DNA of 53,906 nt from Rhizobium sp. Leaf306 (GCF_001423425.1 NZ_LMNX01000009.1:1-53906), one strand, 5' to 3'; shown: positions 6,769 through 16,390, counted from the first letter of the stretch. The notes: generated by a model from the letters alone, not told the origin. Numbers and translations are program-made.

Positions 6769-8765
6769 TCGCGGTGAATGGCCTTCTCGAAGGTCTTTTC
6801 AAAGATCTTCTTCTCTCCGTCATAGGCAAGGACCGAAGCGCTGATCAGCCAGTCGGTTGCCGTGCAGGCGAGTTTTGCCGTGGAGACGGTACGGACGGAC
6901 CACCGGTCGCGCCTCATGTCGCAGGTCCAGACCGAAGTGCCCGTCATCGACAGCGGATCGGTCGGGTCGATCGACCAGGTCTCCTCGCGCAACTGCCGGG
7001 TGGAAAGGCCGGTGCCCGGATGTTCGAACAGGCCTGTGTCTTCAGCCACTTCGTAGCGCGTCTGGTTTTCAGCAAGGTCACGGGTGACGCTGCGGCGGGT
7101 AGTGGAGGGCGCGTGCTCGATATATTTCGGCAGCGGATCCGGGTTCGCCGGCTGCTTCATCTCGAATGTCTCGTGATCGCCGAGAAGCGGCATGGCAAGG
7201 CCAAGCGAAGCGATATCGATCGTCACACCGGGATCGACAGGTGGCGGCAGGATCATCGGCCAGTAGGCGGTCGAGAGCGATAGCCGGATTCGGTGGCCCT
7301 CGCCGAACCGGTATCCGCAGGCATCGAGATCGAGGCGGATCTCGACCGGTTGGCCGGGAATGAGCGGCTGCGGATCCTCATTGCCGTCGCGATGGGTGAG
7401 GTTGATCACCCCGAAGGAAACGCGGGTCGCGGTGCCGTCGGGATGCACATCGACAATCCGGGCGCAAAGATTGGCGAGTTCCGCATCGGCGCGCAGCGTC
7501 AAGGTGATGCTCGGACGTCCGAGATAGGTTTTGGCCTCGTCAAGCGGCGCGGTTTGGAAGACCAACGATCCGGCATCGTCGCTGCGCTGGTCGCCGGCGA
7601 GTTCCGCGTCGGGTTTGAGGGTAAACCATTCGCCGGCTGCGGTTCCGGTGTCGAGCGGTGACTTCAGATAGTTCTCGTGCGCCGGTGCATGCGGGATCGG
7701 CATCCCCTCCAGCAGCGAGCCGAACTGGTCGACGTAGAAGCACTCGCTTTCCGGTGCGCTCCAGTGCTGCTTGGAGACCCAGAAGCCCGGATCGACATCG
7801 CGCCGCACCGCCGGTTTCGGGCCGTCGAGAATATAGGCGCGAACCTGGGGCAGGGTTTCTATGCCGTTCTCCTCACCCCGCAGCCAGCGGCTCCAGAAAG
7901 CGATCGCCTCACCATGAAAATCGGCGCGCGGTTTCGGCCAGGCGAAATGCGGATATTTGTGAACCCAGGGGCCGAGCAGTGCCTTCGCCTTGTCGCCGAG
8001 CCCTTCGACGGCGAGCAGCGGCGTGTTGCGATACCCGTCCGCCCAGCCGGCAATGACGAGCGCTGGAATTTCGATAGCCGCATAATCTTCGCAGATGGAG
8101 CCGTGTTTCCAGAACCCGTCGCGGCGCTGGTGGGAAAGCCATTCCTCCAGGAAGAAGGGTTCGTTTTCCAGCCGCTCCATCCACATTTCGAGCCAGCGGT
8201 CGCCGACGATATCGGGATCGGGCGAGCGCGACTGATAGGCAAGCATGGTGGCTGCCCAGGACAGCTGGGCCGACAGGTGGCAGCCATTCTTGTAATGGAT
8301 GTCGTCATTGTAGCGGTCGGTGGTCGAGGCGATCGAGATCACGGCCTTGAGCGCCGGTGGTCTGAGCGCGGCCACCTGCAGGCAATTGAAGCCGCCCCAG
8401 GAAATGCCCATCATGCCGACGCTGCCGTTCGACCAGGGCTGTTGTGCAATCCAGGCGATCAGCTCGCAGGCATTGGCAAGCTCCAGCTCGGTATATTCAC
8501 CGTCGATGACGCCGTCGGATTCCCCGGAGCCGCGGATGTCGACGCGAACGCCGGCGATGCCAGCTGCCGCAAACACCGGGTAGGTGGATTCGTCGCGCGG
8601 ACTGGTCCCATCCCGTTTGCGATAGGGCAGAAACTCGAACACGGCCGGCACCGGATCGGCGTCCGCATTGTCAGGCATCCAGATGCGGGCGGCAAGTCGG
8701 GTACCGTCGGCAAGCCTGATCCACTGGTTCTCGATGACGGTGAAGGAACGGTCAGTCATGGTCAT
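6759..8765 (-). CDS. CocE/NonD family hydrolase (X-Pro dipeptidyl-peptidase type)
   Basis: A 668-residue serine hydrolase of the S15/CocE family. It has an N-terminal alpha/beta-hydrolase domain with an RGSGESDG oxyanion region (78-85) and the nucleophile motif GISWGG (Ser122), a helical cap with many Trp and Tyr residues, and a C-terminal jelly-roll domain. Family members cleave acyl esters, X-Pro peptides, glutaryl-amide side chains or cocaine, so the substrate is open. It follows the ATPase gene of the peptide ABC importer by 20 bases on the same strand, so it is probably the last gene of that operon and may process the imported compound. An alternative start is the ATG at 8759. Confidence 0.85.
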   Translation of the reverse strand: MTMTDRSFTVIENQWIRLADGTRLAARIWMPDNADADPVPAVFEFLPYRKRDGTSPRDESTYPVFAAAGIAGVRVDIRGSGESDGVIDGEYTELELANACELIAWIAQQPWSNGSVGMMGISWGGFNCLQVAALRPPALKAVISIASTTDRYNDDIHYKNGCHLSAQLSWAATMLAYQSRSPDPDIVGDRWLEMWMERLENEPFFLEEWLSHQRRDGFWKHGSICEDYAAIEIPALVIAGWADGYRNTPLLAVEGLGDKAKALLGPWVHKYPHFAWPKPRADFHGEAIAFWSRWLRGEENGIETLPQVRAYILDGPKPAVRRDVDPGFWVSKQHWSAPESECFYVDQFGSLLEGMPIPHAPAHENYLKSPLDTGTAAGEWFTLKPDAELAGDQRSDDAGSLVFQTAPLDEAKTYLGRPSITLTLRADAELANLCARIVDVHPDGTATRVSFGVINLTHRDGNEDPQPLIPGQPVEIRLDLDACGYRFGEGHRIRLSLSTAYWPMILPPPVDPGVTIDIASLGLAMPLLGDHETFEMKQPANPDPLPKYIEHAPSTTRRSVTRDLAENQTRYEVAEDTGLFEHPGTGLSTRQLREETWSIDPTDPLSMTGTSVWTCDMRRDRWSVRTVSTAKLACTATDWLISASVLAYDGEKKIFEKTFEKAIHRDHM

Positions 8766-8785
8766 GCGCTCTCAAATATCGATCT

Positions 8786-10429
8786 TCAATTTCCCGCACT
8801 TTCCATCCGCCGCGTCGCAAGCACTTTCTCCAGCCAGCCGAGCTGCATCTCGGGCACGGATTTGAGGAGAAGGTCGGTATAGTCGTCGAACGGTGGCGAC
8901 AGCGCCTGGGATTTCGGCCCGAAGCGGACGAGCTTGCCGCGATGCATGACGGCGACCGAGTCGGCGATTGCCTTCACGATTGCGATGTCATGGGTGATGA
9001 ACAGATAAGACAGCTGCTGTTCTTCCTGCAGCTTCATCAGCAGCTTCAGGATCCCTTCCGCCACCAGCGGATCGAGCGCCGATGTGGGTTCGTCGCATAG
9101 GATGAGCTCGGGCCTTGCGGCAAGGGCGCGGGCAATTGCCACGCGCTGCTTCTGGCCGCCGGAAAGCTCAGCCGGATAGCGATCGATAAAGCCGGTGCCC
9201 ATCTCGATCTGGTCGAGCAGTTCCTTGACGCGTGCGGTCTTGGCCGAGCCACGCAGGCCGTCATAGAAGGTCAGCGGACGGCCGATGATGTCGCGCACCG
9301 TCTGGCGCGGGTTCATGGCCGTATCGGCCATCTGGTAGATCAGCTGGATGCGGCGCAGGTCGTCTCTCGGCCGGCTTTTCAGCAACGGCGTCAGCGGCCG
9401 GCCCTCGAAGGTGATCGCGCCGCTGCTAGGCGCCAACAGGCCGGTGATGACGCGCGCCAGCGTCGACTTACCCGAGCCGGATTCGCCGACGACCGCAAGC
9501 GTCTGGCCCTTGCACAGATGCAGGGAAACATCGTGCAGCACCTTGAACCCGTTCGAATACTGGGCGCTGACATGATCGACCCTGAGAACCGCTTCGGTCT
9601 GGTCAACTGCCTCCTCGCGGGCTGCCTGGCGCACATTGACCAGCGCACGGGTGTAATCCTGTCTCGGTGCCTCGATGATCTCCTGCACGGGACCGTATTC
9701 GACCATCTTGCCGTGGCGCAGCACCATGATGTCGTCGGAGATCTGCGCGACGACGGCCAGATCGTGGGTGATGTAGAGCGCTGCCGTATCGGTTTCCTCG
9801 ATCGCGTGCTTGATCGCCGCGAGAACGTCGATCTGCGTCGTCACGTCGAGCGCGGTCGTCGGCTCGTCGAACACGATCAGATCGGGTTTGGAGCAAAGCG
9901 CCATGGCCGTCATGGCGCGTTGCAACTGGCCGCCGGAAACCTGGTGCGGAAAGCGATCGCCGAAGGTTTCGGGGTTGGGCAGGCCGAGAACCTGGAACAG
10001 ATAGAGGGCGCGGCTGCGGGCCTCTTCCTTGCTCATCAGGCGATGCTTGACGGTGGCCTCGATGACCTGATCGCCGAGCTTGTGGGCGGGGTTGAATGCG
10101 GCGGCCGCCGATTGCGCCACGTAGCAGACACGGGCGCCGCGCAGCTTGCGGATGCCGCCCTTGCCCAGTTGCAGGATGTCGGTGCCATCAAGTTTCACTT
10201 CGCCGCCGGTGATCTCGGCACCGCCGCGGCCGTAGCCTAAAGCTGCGAGCCCGATCGTCGACTTGCCAGCACCGGATTCGCCGATCAGGCCTAGAACCTT
10301 GCCCTTGGCAAGATCGAAGGAGACGTCGTCGACGATGGTGATGCGCTTGGCAGGCTCGCCCGGCGGATAGCTGGTCGCCTCGATCTTGAGGTTACGGACG
10401 GAGAGGAGATGGGATGAAGCTTCATGCAT
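8786..10429 (-). CDS. Peptide-type ABC transporter, fused double ATPase
   Basis: Energises import by the adjacent permeases. The 547-residue chain holds two complete ABC cassettes: Walker A motifs GESGAGKST (50-58) and GESGSGKST (315-323), each followed by a Q-loop, an SGGQ signature, a Walker B segment ending in FDEP or CDEP, and a THD switch. It therefore corresponds to DppD plus DppF in one polypeptide, as in GsiA-like proteins. It is cytoplasmic on the inner membrane. The start overlaps the end of the upstream permease gene by eight bases (ATGCATGA). Fused ATPases of this kind are common in rhizobial peptide and opine importers, so the fusion alone does not identify the substrate. Confidence 0.9.
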   Translation of the reverse strand: MHEASSHLLSVRNLKIEATSYPPGEPAKRITIVDDVSFDLAKGKVLGLIGESGAGKSTIGLAALGYGRGGAEITGGEVKLDGTDILQLGKGGIRKLRGARVCYVAQSAAAAFNPAHKLGDQVIEATVKHRLMSKEEARSRALYLFQVLGLPNPETFGDRFPHQVSGGQLQRAMTAMALCSKPDLIVFDEPTTALDVTTQIDVLAAIKHAIEETDTAALYITHDLAVVAQISDDIMVLRHGKMVEYGPVQEIIEAPRQDYTRALVNVRQAAREEAVDQTEAVLRVDHVSAQYSNGFKVLHDVSLHLCKGQTLAVVGESGSGKSTLARVITGLLAPSSGAITFEGRPLTPLLKSRPRDDLRRIQLIYQMADTAMNPRQTVRDIIGRPLTFYDGLRGSAKTARVKELLDQIEMGTGFIDRYPAELSGGQKQRVAIARALAARPELILCDEPTSALDPLVAEGILKLLMKLQEEQQLSYLFITHDIAIVKAIADSVAVMHRGKLVRFGPKSQALSPPFDDYTDLLLKSVPEMQLGWLEKVLATRRMESAGN

Positions 10430-11249
10430 CGCCGCGGCCTCCCTTCAGGCTGGAGGTTCGCTTCAGGAGCCAGTCGACCACGAGGTTGACGCAGACGGCG
10501 AGGGCCGCAATCGCGGTTCCAGGCACTAGGGCTGCGGGAATACCGAAGATGATGCCGTCCTTGTTGTCCTTCACCATGCCGCCCCAGTCGGCGGTCGGTG
10601 GCTGGATGCCGAGGCCGAGGAACGAGAGGGTGGAGAGAAACAGGATCGCAAAGGCGAAACGCAGGCCGAATTCGGCCAGCAGCGGCGAGAGCGTGTTGGG
10701 CAGAATTTCGCGAAAGATGATCCAGATCTTGCCTTCACCGCGCAGCTTTGCCGCTTCCACGAATTCCATCACGGCCACATCCAGCGCCACGGCCCGGCCA
10801 AGGCGATACACGCGGGTGGAATCAAGGATCGCCATCACCAGGATGAGTACGATCAGGTGTTGCGGCAGCACGGCCAGCACCACGAGCGCAAAGATTAGCG
10901 TCGGGATCGACATCATCAGGTCGTTGAAGCGGGAAAACACCGTATCGACCAGACCACCTGAAACGGCGGCGGTAAAGCTCAGGATGATCCCGAGCGAAAA
11001 GGAAATCACGGTTGCCGCCAAAGCGACAATCAGCGTCGTGCGCGCACCGAAGATCAGGCGCGAGAGGATATCGCGGCCGAGATTGTCGAGGCCGAAGAAG
11101 AATTGCGCATCGGCCTCCTGCCAGACATTGCCGACGACTTCGGTCTCGCCGTAAGGGGAAATCCAAGGCGCGAACAGGGCGCAGAAGAGTGCGAGCGCGA
11201 TACCGAACAGGCCGACCCAGGCGGTGATGGGGATTTCTCTCAATCTCAT
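10422..11249 (-). CDS. Peptide-type ABC transporter permease (DppC-like)
   Basis: Inner-membrane permease of 275 residues in the BPD_transp_1 / DppC family. A first membrane helix (VGLFGIALALFCALFAPWI) is followed by a periplasmic segment with FFGLDNLGRDILSRLIFGAR, the signature of DppC-type subunits, then five hydrophobic helices. An EAA-type loop (EAAKLRGEGKIWIIFREILPN, centred near residue 165) contacts the ATPase. The ATG overlaps the TGA of the upstream permease gene (ATGA), so the pair is translationally coupled. Imported substrate unknown. Confidence 0.88.
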   Translation of the reverse strand: MRLREIPITAWVGLFGIALALFCALFAPWISPYGETEVVGNVWQEADAQFFFGLDNLGRDILSRLIFGARTTLIVALAATVISFSLGIILSFTAAVSGGLVDTVFSRFNDLMMSIPTLIFALVVLAVLPQHLIVLILVMAILDSTRVYRLGRAVALDVAVMEFVEAAKLRGEGKIWIIFREILPNTLSPLLAEFGLRFAFAILFLSTLSFLGLGIQPPTADWGGMVKDNKDGIIFGIPAALVPGTAIAALAVCVNLVVDWLLKRTSSLKGGRGDA

Positions 11250-12253
11250 CGTGGATGCCTCAGACGGGGGTTGGCGATGATCGCGAGAATGTCCGCCAAC
11301 ATGTTGAGGAGGATGTAGACGGCCGCGAAGATCAGGCCGCAGGCCTGGACGACCGGCATGTCGCGCACCGTCACAGCATCGACCATGTACTGACCCATGC
11401 CGGGATAGACGAACACGACCTCGACCACCACGACGCCAACGACGAGGTAGGCGAGGTTCAAGGCGACGACATTGATGATTGGGGCGAGCGCATTGGGCGC
11501 CGCATGCTTGACGATCGCGCGCCAGCCGGACAGGCCCTTGAGCTCTGCGGTTTCCATATAGGCCGACGACATGACGGAGAGGATCGCCGCCCGCGTCATG
11601 CGCATCATATGGGCGAGCACGACGAGAACGAGTGTCGCGGTCGGCAGGGCGATCGTCTGGAGGCGCTCCAGAAAGCCCATGCCCTGATAAACGGTGGCCG
11701 GAAAGGTGGCGATGCCGAAATTGACGGCGAAATAGAGGATCAGCAGGTAGCCGACGAAGAATTCCGGAAGCGAGATGGCCGCAAGCGAGATCACGTTGAT
11801 GATCTTGTCCGGAATGCGATCCCGGAAATGCACCGAGAGCATGCCGAGACAGATTGCCAGCGGCACGGCGATGACGGCCGCAAAGGCAGCGAGGAAAAGC
11901 GAATTGCCCAACCGGTTGCCGACCTGTTCGGAGACAGAATTGCGGCTTGCCCAGGATGTGCCGAAATCACCCTGCAGGACGCCGCCCAGCCAGTCGAAAT
12001 AGCGGGTGACAAGGGGCCGGTCGAGGCCGAGTTCGGCGGTGATGTTGGCAACAGCTTCCGGTGTCGCCGACTGGCCGAGATAGGTGGAGGCGAAATCGCC
12101 GGGCAGCGCTTCGACGCCGCCGAAAATCAGAGCCGACACTGCCAGAAGCAGGATCAGCGAAAGCACCATGCGCTGGGCAATAATGCTCAGCAGCGGAAAG
12201 CGCTCTCTCAAGCTGCGGGCCGGCGAGCCGCCAGCCTCTGTGGAATTGGACAT
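11246..12253 (-). CDS. Peptide-type ABC transporter permease (DppB-like)
   Basis: Inner-membrane permease of about 335 residues in the DppB family. It has an N-terminal helix (MVLSLILLLAVSALIFGGVEALPGD), the DppB signature LGLDRPLVTRYFDWLGGVLQGDFGTSW in the first periplasmic segment, and five more helices with an EAA-type loop (ETAELKGLSGWRAIVKHAAPNA). The frame is open to 12334, but the earlier part would run through a perfect hairpin after the binding-protein gene, and relatives begin near the ATG at 12253. No clear ribosome binding site is visible for either start, so the start is provisional. Confidence 0.85.
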   Translation of the reverse strand: MSNSTEAGGSPARSLRERFPLLSIIAQRMVLSLILLLAVSALIFGGVEALPGDFASTYLGQSATPEAVANITAELGLDRPLVTRYFDWLGGVLQGDFGTSWASRNSVSEQVGNRLGNSLFLAAFAAVIAVPLAICLGMLSVHFRDRIPDKIINVISLAAISLPEFFVGYLLILYFAVNFGIATFPATVYQGMGFLERLQTIALPTATLVLVVLAHMMRMTRAAILSVMSSAYMETAELKGLSGWRAIVKHAAPNALAPIINVVALNLAYLVVGVVVVEVVFVYPGMGQYMVDAVTVRDMPVVQACGLIFAAVYILLNMLADILAIIANPRLRHPR

Positions 12254-12287
12254 ATGGCGCGATCCCGTATCCGAAATGAAGGGTTCA

Positions 12288-12309
12288 GACCGCAGGTTTT
12301 CCTGCGGTC
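12288..12309 (-). terminator. Intergenic hairpin between binding-protein and permease genes
   Basis: GACCGCAGG and CCTGCGGTC form a perfect nine-base-pair stem around TTTT. It follows the binding-protein gene and precedes the permease gene. Such hairpins commonly protect the upstream mRNA or partly terminate transcription, giving more binding protein than membrane subunits. A second small hairpin (GGGGCT/AGCCCC, 12323-12339) lies directly after the binding-protein stop. Confidence 0.65.
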
Positions 12310-12348
12310 CATATTCATCGGCGGGGCTGGACAAGCCCCTGTCGGGTA

Positions 12349-13938
12349 TCAGGCGTCGAGCCAGACGCGGGTCGCGACATAGCCGTTCGACATGTCGTTG
12401 CCGATGTCCTTGACGTAACCCTGAAGCTTCTTCGACGCCGCATTCACGAAGTCGTTGAACATCGGCAGGATCGTGCCGCCTTCATCGCGCACCAGCACCG
12501 CCATCTCGCGGTACATTTCACGGCGTTTGGCTTCATCCAGTTCGCCGCGGGCGGTGATCAGCAGCTTGTCGAACTTCTCGTTCTTGAAGCGGGTGTCGTT
12601 CCAGTCGGCGGAAGACAGATAGGCGCCGGAATAGAACTGGTCCTGCGTGGCGCGGCTGCCCCAGTAGGAGGCCGAGAACGGCTGCACGTTCCAGACGTTC
12701 GACCAGTAGCCGTCACCCGGCTCGCGCTTGATCTCGATGTCGATACCGGCCTTCTTCGCGCTCTGCTGGAAGAGAACCGACGCATCGACAGCGCCCGGGA
12801 AGGCAACTTCCGACGTGCGCAGAAGCACCGAGCCGCTATGGCCTGATTTCTTGAAGTGGAACTTCGCCTTGTCCGGATCGTAGGAGCGCTGCTCGATGCC
12901 CTCGGGGAAGAGTGCATAGGTATCGTTGATCGGGAAGTCGTTGCCGACCTTGCCGTAGCCACCGAGGATGCGCTTGACCATTTCCTCGCGGTCGATGGAC
13001 AGTTTCAGGGCCATGCGCAGATCGTTGTTGTCGAACGGCGCCTTGTCGCAATGCATGATGAAAACGTAGTGGCCGCCGCCGGACGTGGTCAGAAGCTGCA
13101 CCGTCGGGGCGCGGGTCAGAAGCGGCACGGTCTTTGGATCGACGCGGTTGATGAACTGCACCTGGCCGGACGACAAGGCCGCGATACGGGCGGTTGCGTC
13201 GTTCATGGTGATGATTTCGACCGTTTCGACATAACCGCGGTCGGAACGCCAGTCGCTGGTGTTCTTCTCGAACGTCATGCGAACGCCAGGCTCGAAGCTC
13301 TTCACCTTGTAGGCACCGGTGCCGATGCCGGCGTTCGGCGCGTCGACGCCGCCGTTCGGCTGGATGACGAGATGGTAGTCGGTGAAGATCGCGGGAAGGT
13401 CGGCATTGCCGCTGTCGAGCGTCACGACCAGATCGCCGCTCTTGTTTTCGATCGACTTGATGGATTTCAGAACGCCGGCTGCACCGGATTCGGTCTTGCT
13501 ATCGCTATGGCGCTTCAGGGTCGCGACGACGTCGTCGGTGGTCATCTCCTTGCCGTCGTGGAACTGTACACCCTTGCGGATCTTGAAGGTCCAGGTCTTG
13601 GCGTCCGGCGATGGCGACCAGGATTCGGCAAGCGATGGAACCGGTGCGCGGGTTTCCGGATGGGTTTCGACCAGCGTATCGCCCCAGGTGCGGACCGCGG
13701 TGAACATCACCTGGGAGGTCGCCTTGGCGGGATCGATGCTGTCGGTCGCGGCACCACCCTCGAGGCCGAGCTTCAGGTTGCCGCCCTTCTTGGGGGCCTG
13801 TGCGGAGGCGCTGGTTGCGTAGAGCTGGCTTGCTGCAGCCAGCGTCACGCCCGCTGCCATGGCGCGGCCCATGAATTCGCGGCGGTTCATGCCACCGGTG
13901 GTGACCCGGCCGGCGAGATATTTCGTAATGTCGTTCAT
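12349..13938 (-). CDS. Peptide-type ABC transporter substrate-binding protein (Tat exported)
   Basis: Periplasmic solute-binding protein of the SBP_bac_5 (DppA/OppA) family, 529 residues. The N-terminus has a twin-arginine signal: NRREFMGR (RREFM at 19-23), a hydrophobic stretch, and a cleavage site near SASAQA. The mature part shows family hallmarks such as LAESWSPSPDAKTWTFKIRKG and VQFHDGKEMTTDDVVATLKR. It would capture a peptide or similar compound and hand it to the two permeases encoded downstream. AGGGA just before the ATG at 13938 fixes the start; the frame is open further upstream to 14013. It is the first gene of the operon that continues through the permeases, ATPase and CocE hydrolase. 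Confidence 0.9.
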   Translation of the reverse strand: MNDITKYLAGRVTTGGMNRREFMGRAMAAGVTLAAASQLYATSASAQAPKKGGNLKLGLEGGAATDSIDPAKATSQVMFTAVRTWGDTLVETHPETRAPVPSLAESWSPSPDAKTWTFKIRKGVQFHDGKEMTTDDVVATLKRHSDSKTESGAAGVLKSIKSIENKSGDLVVTLDSGNADLPAIFTDYHLVIQPNGGVDAPNAGIGTGAYKVKSFEPGVRMTFEKNTSDWRSDRGYVETVEIITMNDATARIAALSSGQVQFINRVDPKTVPLLTRAPTVQLLTTSGGGHYVFIMHCDKAPFDNNDLRMALKLSIDREEMVKRILGGYGKVGNDFPINDTYALFPEGIEQRSYDPDKAKFHFKKSGHSGSVLLRTSEVAFPGAVDASVLFQQSAKKAGIDIEIKREPGDGYWSNVWNVQPFSASYWGSRATQDQFYSGAYLSSADWNDTRFKNEKFDKLLITARGELDEAKRREMYREMAVLVRDEGGTILPMFNDFVNAASKKLQGYVKDIGNDMSNGYVATRVWLDA

Positions 13939-14294
13939 TTCCCTGTTCCCTTTTATTCGATGCAGTTTTCTGCGTTCGTAGTCTGCGCTGTCTCGCCGGG
14001 TTTCCTCTTCCACAGCGGTTTGCGCATTATTCCGTCGATCGTGGGAAATGGTTCGGTTGCGGCCGACATAACTTCCTTTCTGATGCAGTCCCCGGCTCTT
14101 ATCGTGCGAGCTCTATGCCTCGGGAAATAGTCTGCTTAGCGATCGAAGGCCCGTTGAGGCGTGATGGAGATTACGGTCGCGTTGCCGCGTGGGTGAGCCT
14201 TCGCTACGACATTAAGTGCCTTCGATGCGACACATTTAGCAACCCCCCATGGGTTGCGAAAATTAGGCGCCTTTCGAAAGGGAGGCAAATCCTG
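13939..14294. other. Intergenic region between the ABC operon and cobB
   Basis: These 356 bases hold the presumed promoter of the ABC operon (not resolved) and the end of the cobA-cobB transcript. GCAACCC/GGGTTGC forms a hairpin at 14239-14257, and CCTTTCGAAAGG at 14270-14281 is a perfect 12-base palindrome just beyond the cobB stop. I see no gene. Confidence 0.5.
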
Positions 14295-15608
14295 CTAATC
14301 GCGCGCTATCGCATGGAAAAACGTGCCGGTCACCCTTCCCCGGAAACCGCCCGACGGACCTATTTCGTCGCCTCGACCATCTGCAATCATAGCGAGAGGT
14401 TGGTCGGTTCCGGCTTCGATCACTCGAGCATAATGGAATTCGTGGCCCCGCACCACGTCGCCTATTTTACCAATGGCACTTTCTCTCATCAGGCGCGCCT
14501 GGCGGTAGCCGAGGTTCATCTTACGCTTGGAAAAGCTTGTGGAATGGGAAAGCAGGCCGGTCATGGTGTGGCTGACGCCGTCGGCATCCTCCAGCCTTTC
14601 GCCAAGCACCATGTAACCACCGCATTCGCCGTGGACCGGCTTCGTCTCCGAGAAGGTCTTCAGCCCTGTCTTGAACGTGTCAGCCGCCGCAAGCCGTCCC
14701 GCATGCAGTTCGGGATAACCGCCCGGCAGCCAGCAGACATCGCAGTCGGCCGGAGGCGCTTCATCGGCAAGCGGCGAGAAGTGGACGATCTCGGCCCCCA
14801 TCGCGTGCCATTCCCGCTTGATATGCGGGTAGAGAAAGGTAAAGGCGGCATCTTCGGCAAGTGCTATCCGCTGACCTGGCGGCGGTAATGCCTTTTCGGT
14901 CGTCCCGGAGGCGATATCGAACGGACGTGCTGCCTCGAAAATCGCGTCGAGATCCAGCGACTGTTCCATCGCGTCGGCCAGCCGGTCGATATGGGCGTCC
15001 ATCTGCGGATGTTCGCTTGCCTGCACGAGGCCCAGATGGCGTTCGGGCAGGGTCAGGGTCGGATCGCGCAAAATCGTGCCGACAACTGGAAGCCCGATCG
15101 CGGAGATGGCGTCGCCGGAGAGTTTTCTGTGGCGCTCGCTTCCGGCCCGGTTGAGCACGCAGGCTGCCATCTTCACGGTCGGATCATAATGCATGAAGCC
15201 GCAGGCGACGGCCGCCGCCGTCTGGCTTTGGCCTGACACGTCGAGCACCAGCAGAACCGGCAGGCCGAACAGGCGCGCGAGATCGGACGCTGCGCCTGAG
15301 CGACCGGGTTCGCCTAGAATGCCGTCGAAAAGACCCATGGCGCTTTCGATCAGAATCAGGTCCGCATCCTCTGCCTGGCCGCGTGCCAGATGCCGCAGAA
15401 GATCGGGGGCCATGGCCCAGCTGTCGAGATTGAGCCCGGGCAGGCGGGTTGTCGCTTCGTGGAAACCGGGATCGATATAATCAGGCCCGGTCTTGATGCC
15501 ACGCACCTTGATGCCCCGCCGCTGGAAGGCACGCAACAGGCCGATGGTGACGCTGGTCTTGCCGGAGCCGGAGCGCGGTGCGCCGATGATCAGGGCGCGG
15601 GCCGTCAT
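14295..15608 (-). CDS. cobB: Hydrogenobyrinic/cobyrinic acid a,c-diamide synthase
   Basis: ATP-dependent amidotransferase that amidates the a and c acetate side chains of the corrin ring using glutamine; in the aerobic route this precedes cobalt insertion. The 437-residue protein has an N-terminal P-loop (GAPRSGSGKTS, residues 9-19), a KTGPDYIDP segment, and a C-terminal glutaminase domain with the PGGYPEL and HGECGGYMVLG motifs that include the catalytic cysteine. Its ATG overlaps the TGA of cobA (ATGA), so the two are coupled. Beyond its stop lie a 12-base palindrome and a hairpin that probably end the transcript. Confidence 0.95.
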   Translation of the reverse strand: MTARALIIGAPRSGSGKTSVTIGLLRAFQRRGIKVRGIKTGPDYIDPGFHEATTRLPGLNLDSWAMAPDLLRHLARGQAEDADLILIESAMGLFDGILGEPGRSGAASDLARLFGLPVLLVLDVSGQSQTAAAVACGFMHYDPTVKMAACVLNRAGSERHRKLSGDAISAIGLPVVGTILRDPTLTLPERHLGLVQASEHPQMDAHIDRLADAMEQSLDLDAIFEAARPFDIASGTTEKALPPPGQRIALAEDAAFTFLYPHIKREWHAMGAEIVHFSPLADEAPPADCDVCWLPGGYPELHAGRLAAADTFKTGLKTFSETKPVHGECGGYMVLGERLEDADGVSHTMTGLLSHSTSFSKRKMNLGYRQARLMRESAIGKIGDVVRGHEFHYARVIEAGTDQPLAMIADGRGDEIGPSGGFRGRVTGTFFHAIARD

Positions 15609-16390
15609 GATGCAGGTCCCGTAAGAACCGCCTGCATATCGACGATCCTGCCGATCACGATCAGCGCTGGCGCCTGGAAATCCTGGCGCTGCACTTCTGC
15701 TTCAACGGTCGCAAGCGTCGCAGTCATCGAGCGCTCCAAGGGTGTGGTTGCCGCCATCAGAACCGCGACGGGTGTATCGCCTGCCAATCCGCCCTCCATC
15801 AGCAGCCGCGCGATCGTGCCGATCGTGCTCACTCCCATATAGACCACGATGGGCTCGCCCGTCTTTGCCAAAGCTTTCCAGTCGAGATCGCCGGGCGTGC
15901 CGGCGGCGTGGCCGGTTGCGAGCGTGATCGAACGGCTGATGCCGCGCATCGTGGCTGGAATGTTGGCGCAGGCGAGTGCGGCAAGGGCAGAGGTCATGCC
16001 GGGAAGAATCCGGAAGGGGATATCGGCTTTCACCAACGCTTCGGCCTCTTCGCCGCCCCGGCCGAAGATAAACGGGTCTCCGCCCTTCAGACGCAACACG
16101 CGTTTGCCTGTTCTCGCGAGTTCGATCAGCCTCGCGGTGATGTCGTCCTGCGCGACCGAAGGTTTGCCGCCGCGCTTGCCGACGAAGATCATGTCGCGTG
16201 TTTTCGCCAATGCCAGCACGGCGTCGGAGACCAGCGCGTCATGCACGATCACGTCGGCCCTTTGCAGCGCATCGGCGACTTCCAGCGTCAGATAGCGCGG
16301 ATGACCGGGGCCGGAGCCGGCCAGCCAGACATGGCCGGGCGCAAATTCCGGTGCTTCGACGATGGTTTCGATCAACTCATTCATGGGCAT
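15605..16390 (-). CDS. cobA: Uroporphyrinogen-III C-methyltransferase
   Basis: SAM-dependent enzyme that methylates uroporphyrinogen III at C2 and C7 to give precorrin-2, the entry to cobalamin and siroheme. The protein of about 261 residues shows the SUMT signatures: an N-terminal LAGSGPGHPRYLTL motif, VYMG, and a central LRLKGGDPFIFGRGGEE motif. There is no N-terminal CysG-type dehydrogenase domain, so it is the single-function form. In-frame starts lie at 16399 (TTG), 16390 and 16384; AAAGG ten bases before 16390 slightly favours that one. It overlaps cobB by four bases and is divergent from cbiD, with about 50 bases between the starts. Confidence 0.93.
   Translation of the reverse strand: MPMNELIETIVEAPEFAPGHVWLAGSGPGHPRYLTLEVADALQRADVIVHDALVSDAVLALAKTRDMIFVGKRGGKPSVAQDDITARLIELARTGKRVLRLKGGDPFIFGRGGEEAEALVKADIPFRILPGMTSALAALACANIPATMRGISRSITLATGHAAGTPGDLDWKALAKTGEPIVVYMGVSTIGTIARLLMEGGLAGDTPVAVLMAATTPLERSMTATLATVEAEVQRQDFQAPALIVIGRIVDMQAVLTGPAS

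Noticed and set aside
12856..14130. Long open frame opposite the ABC binding-protein gene
   Set aside because: It mirrors the codon bias of the real gene on the other strand, lacks motifs and a ribosome binding site, and runs through the operon promoter region.
14115..14888. Open frame overlapping cobB on the plus strand
   Set aside because: It starts in non-coding DNA and continues antisense to the conserved glutaminase domain of cobB; no ribosome binding site.
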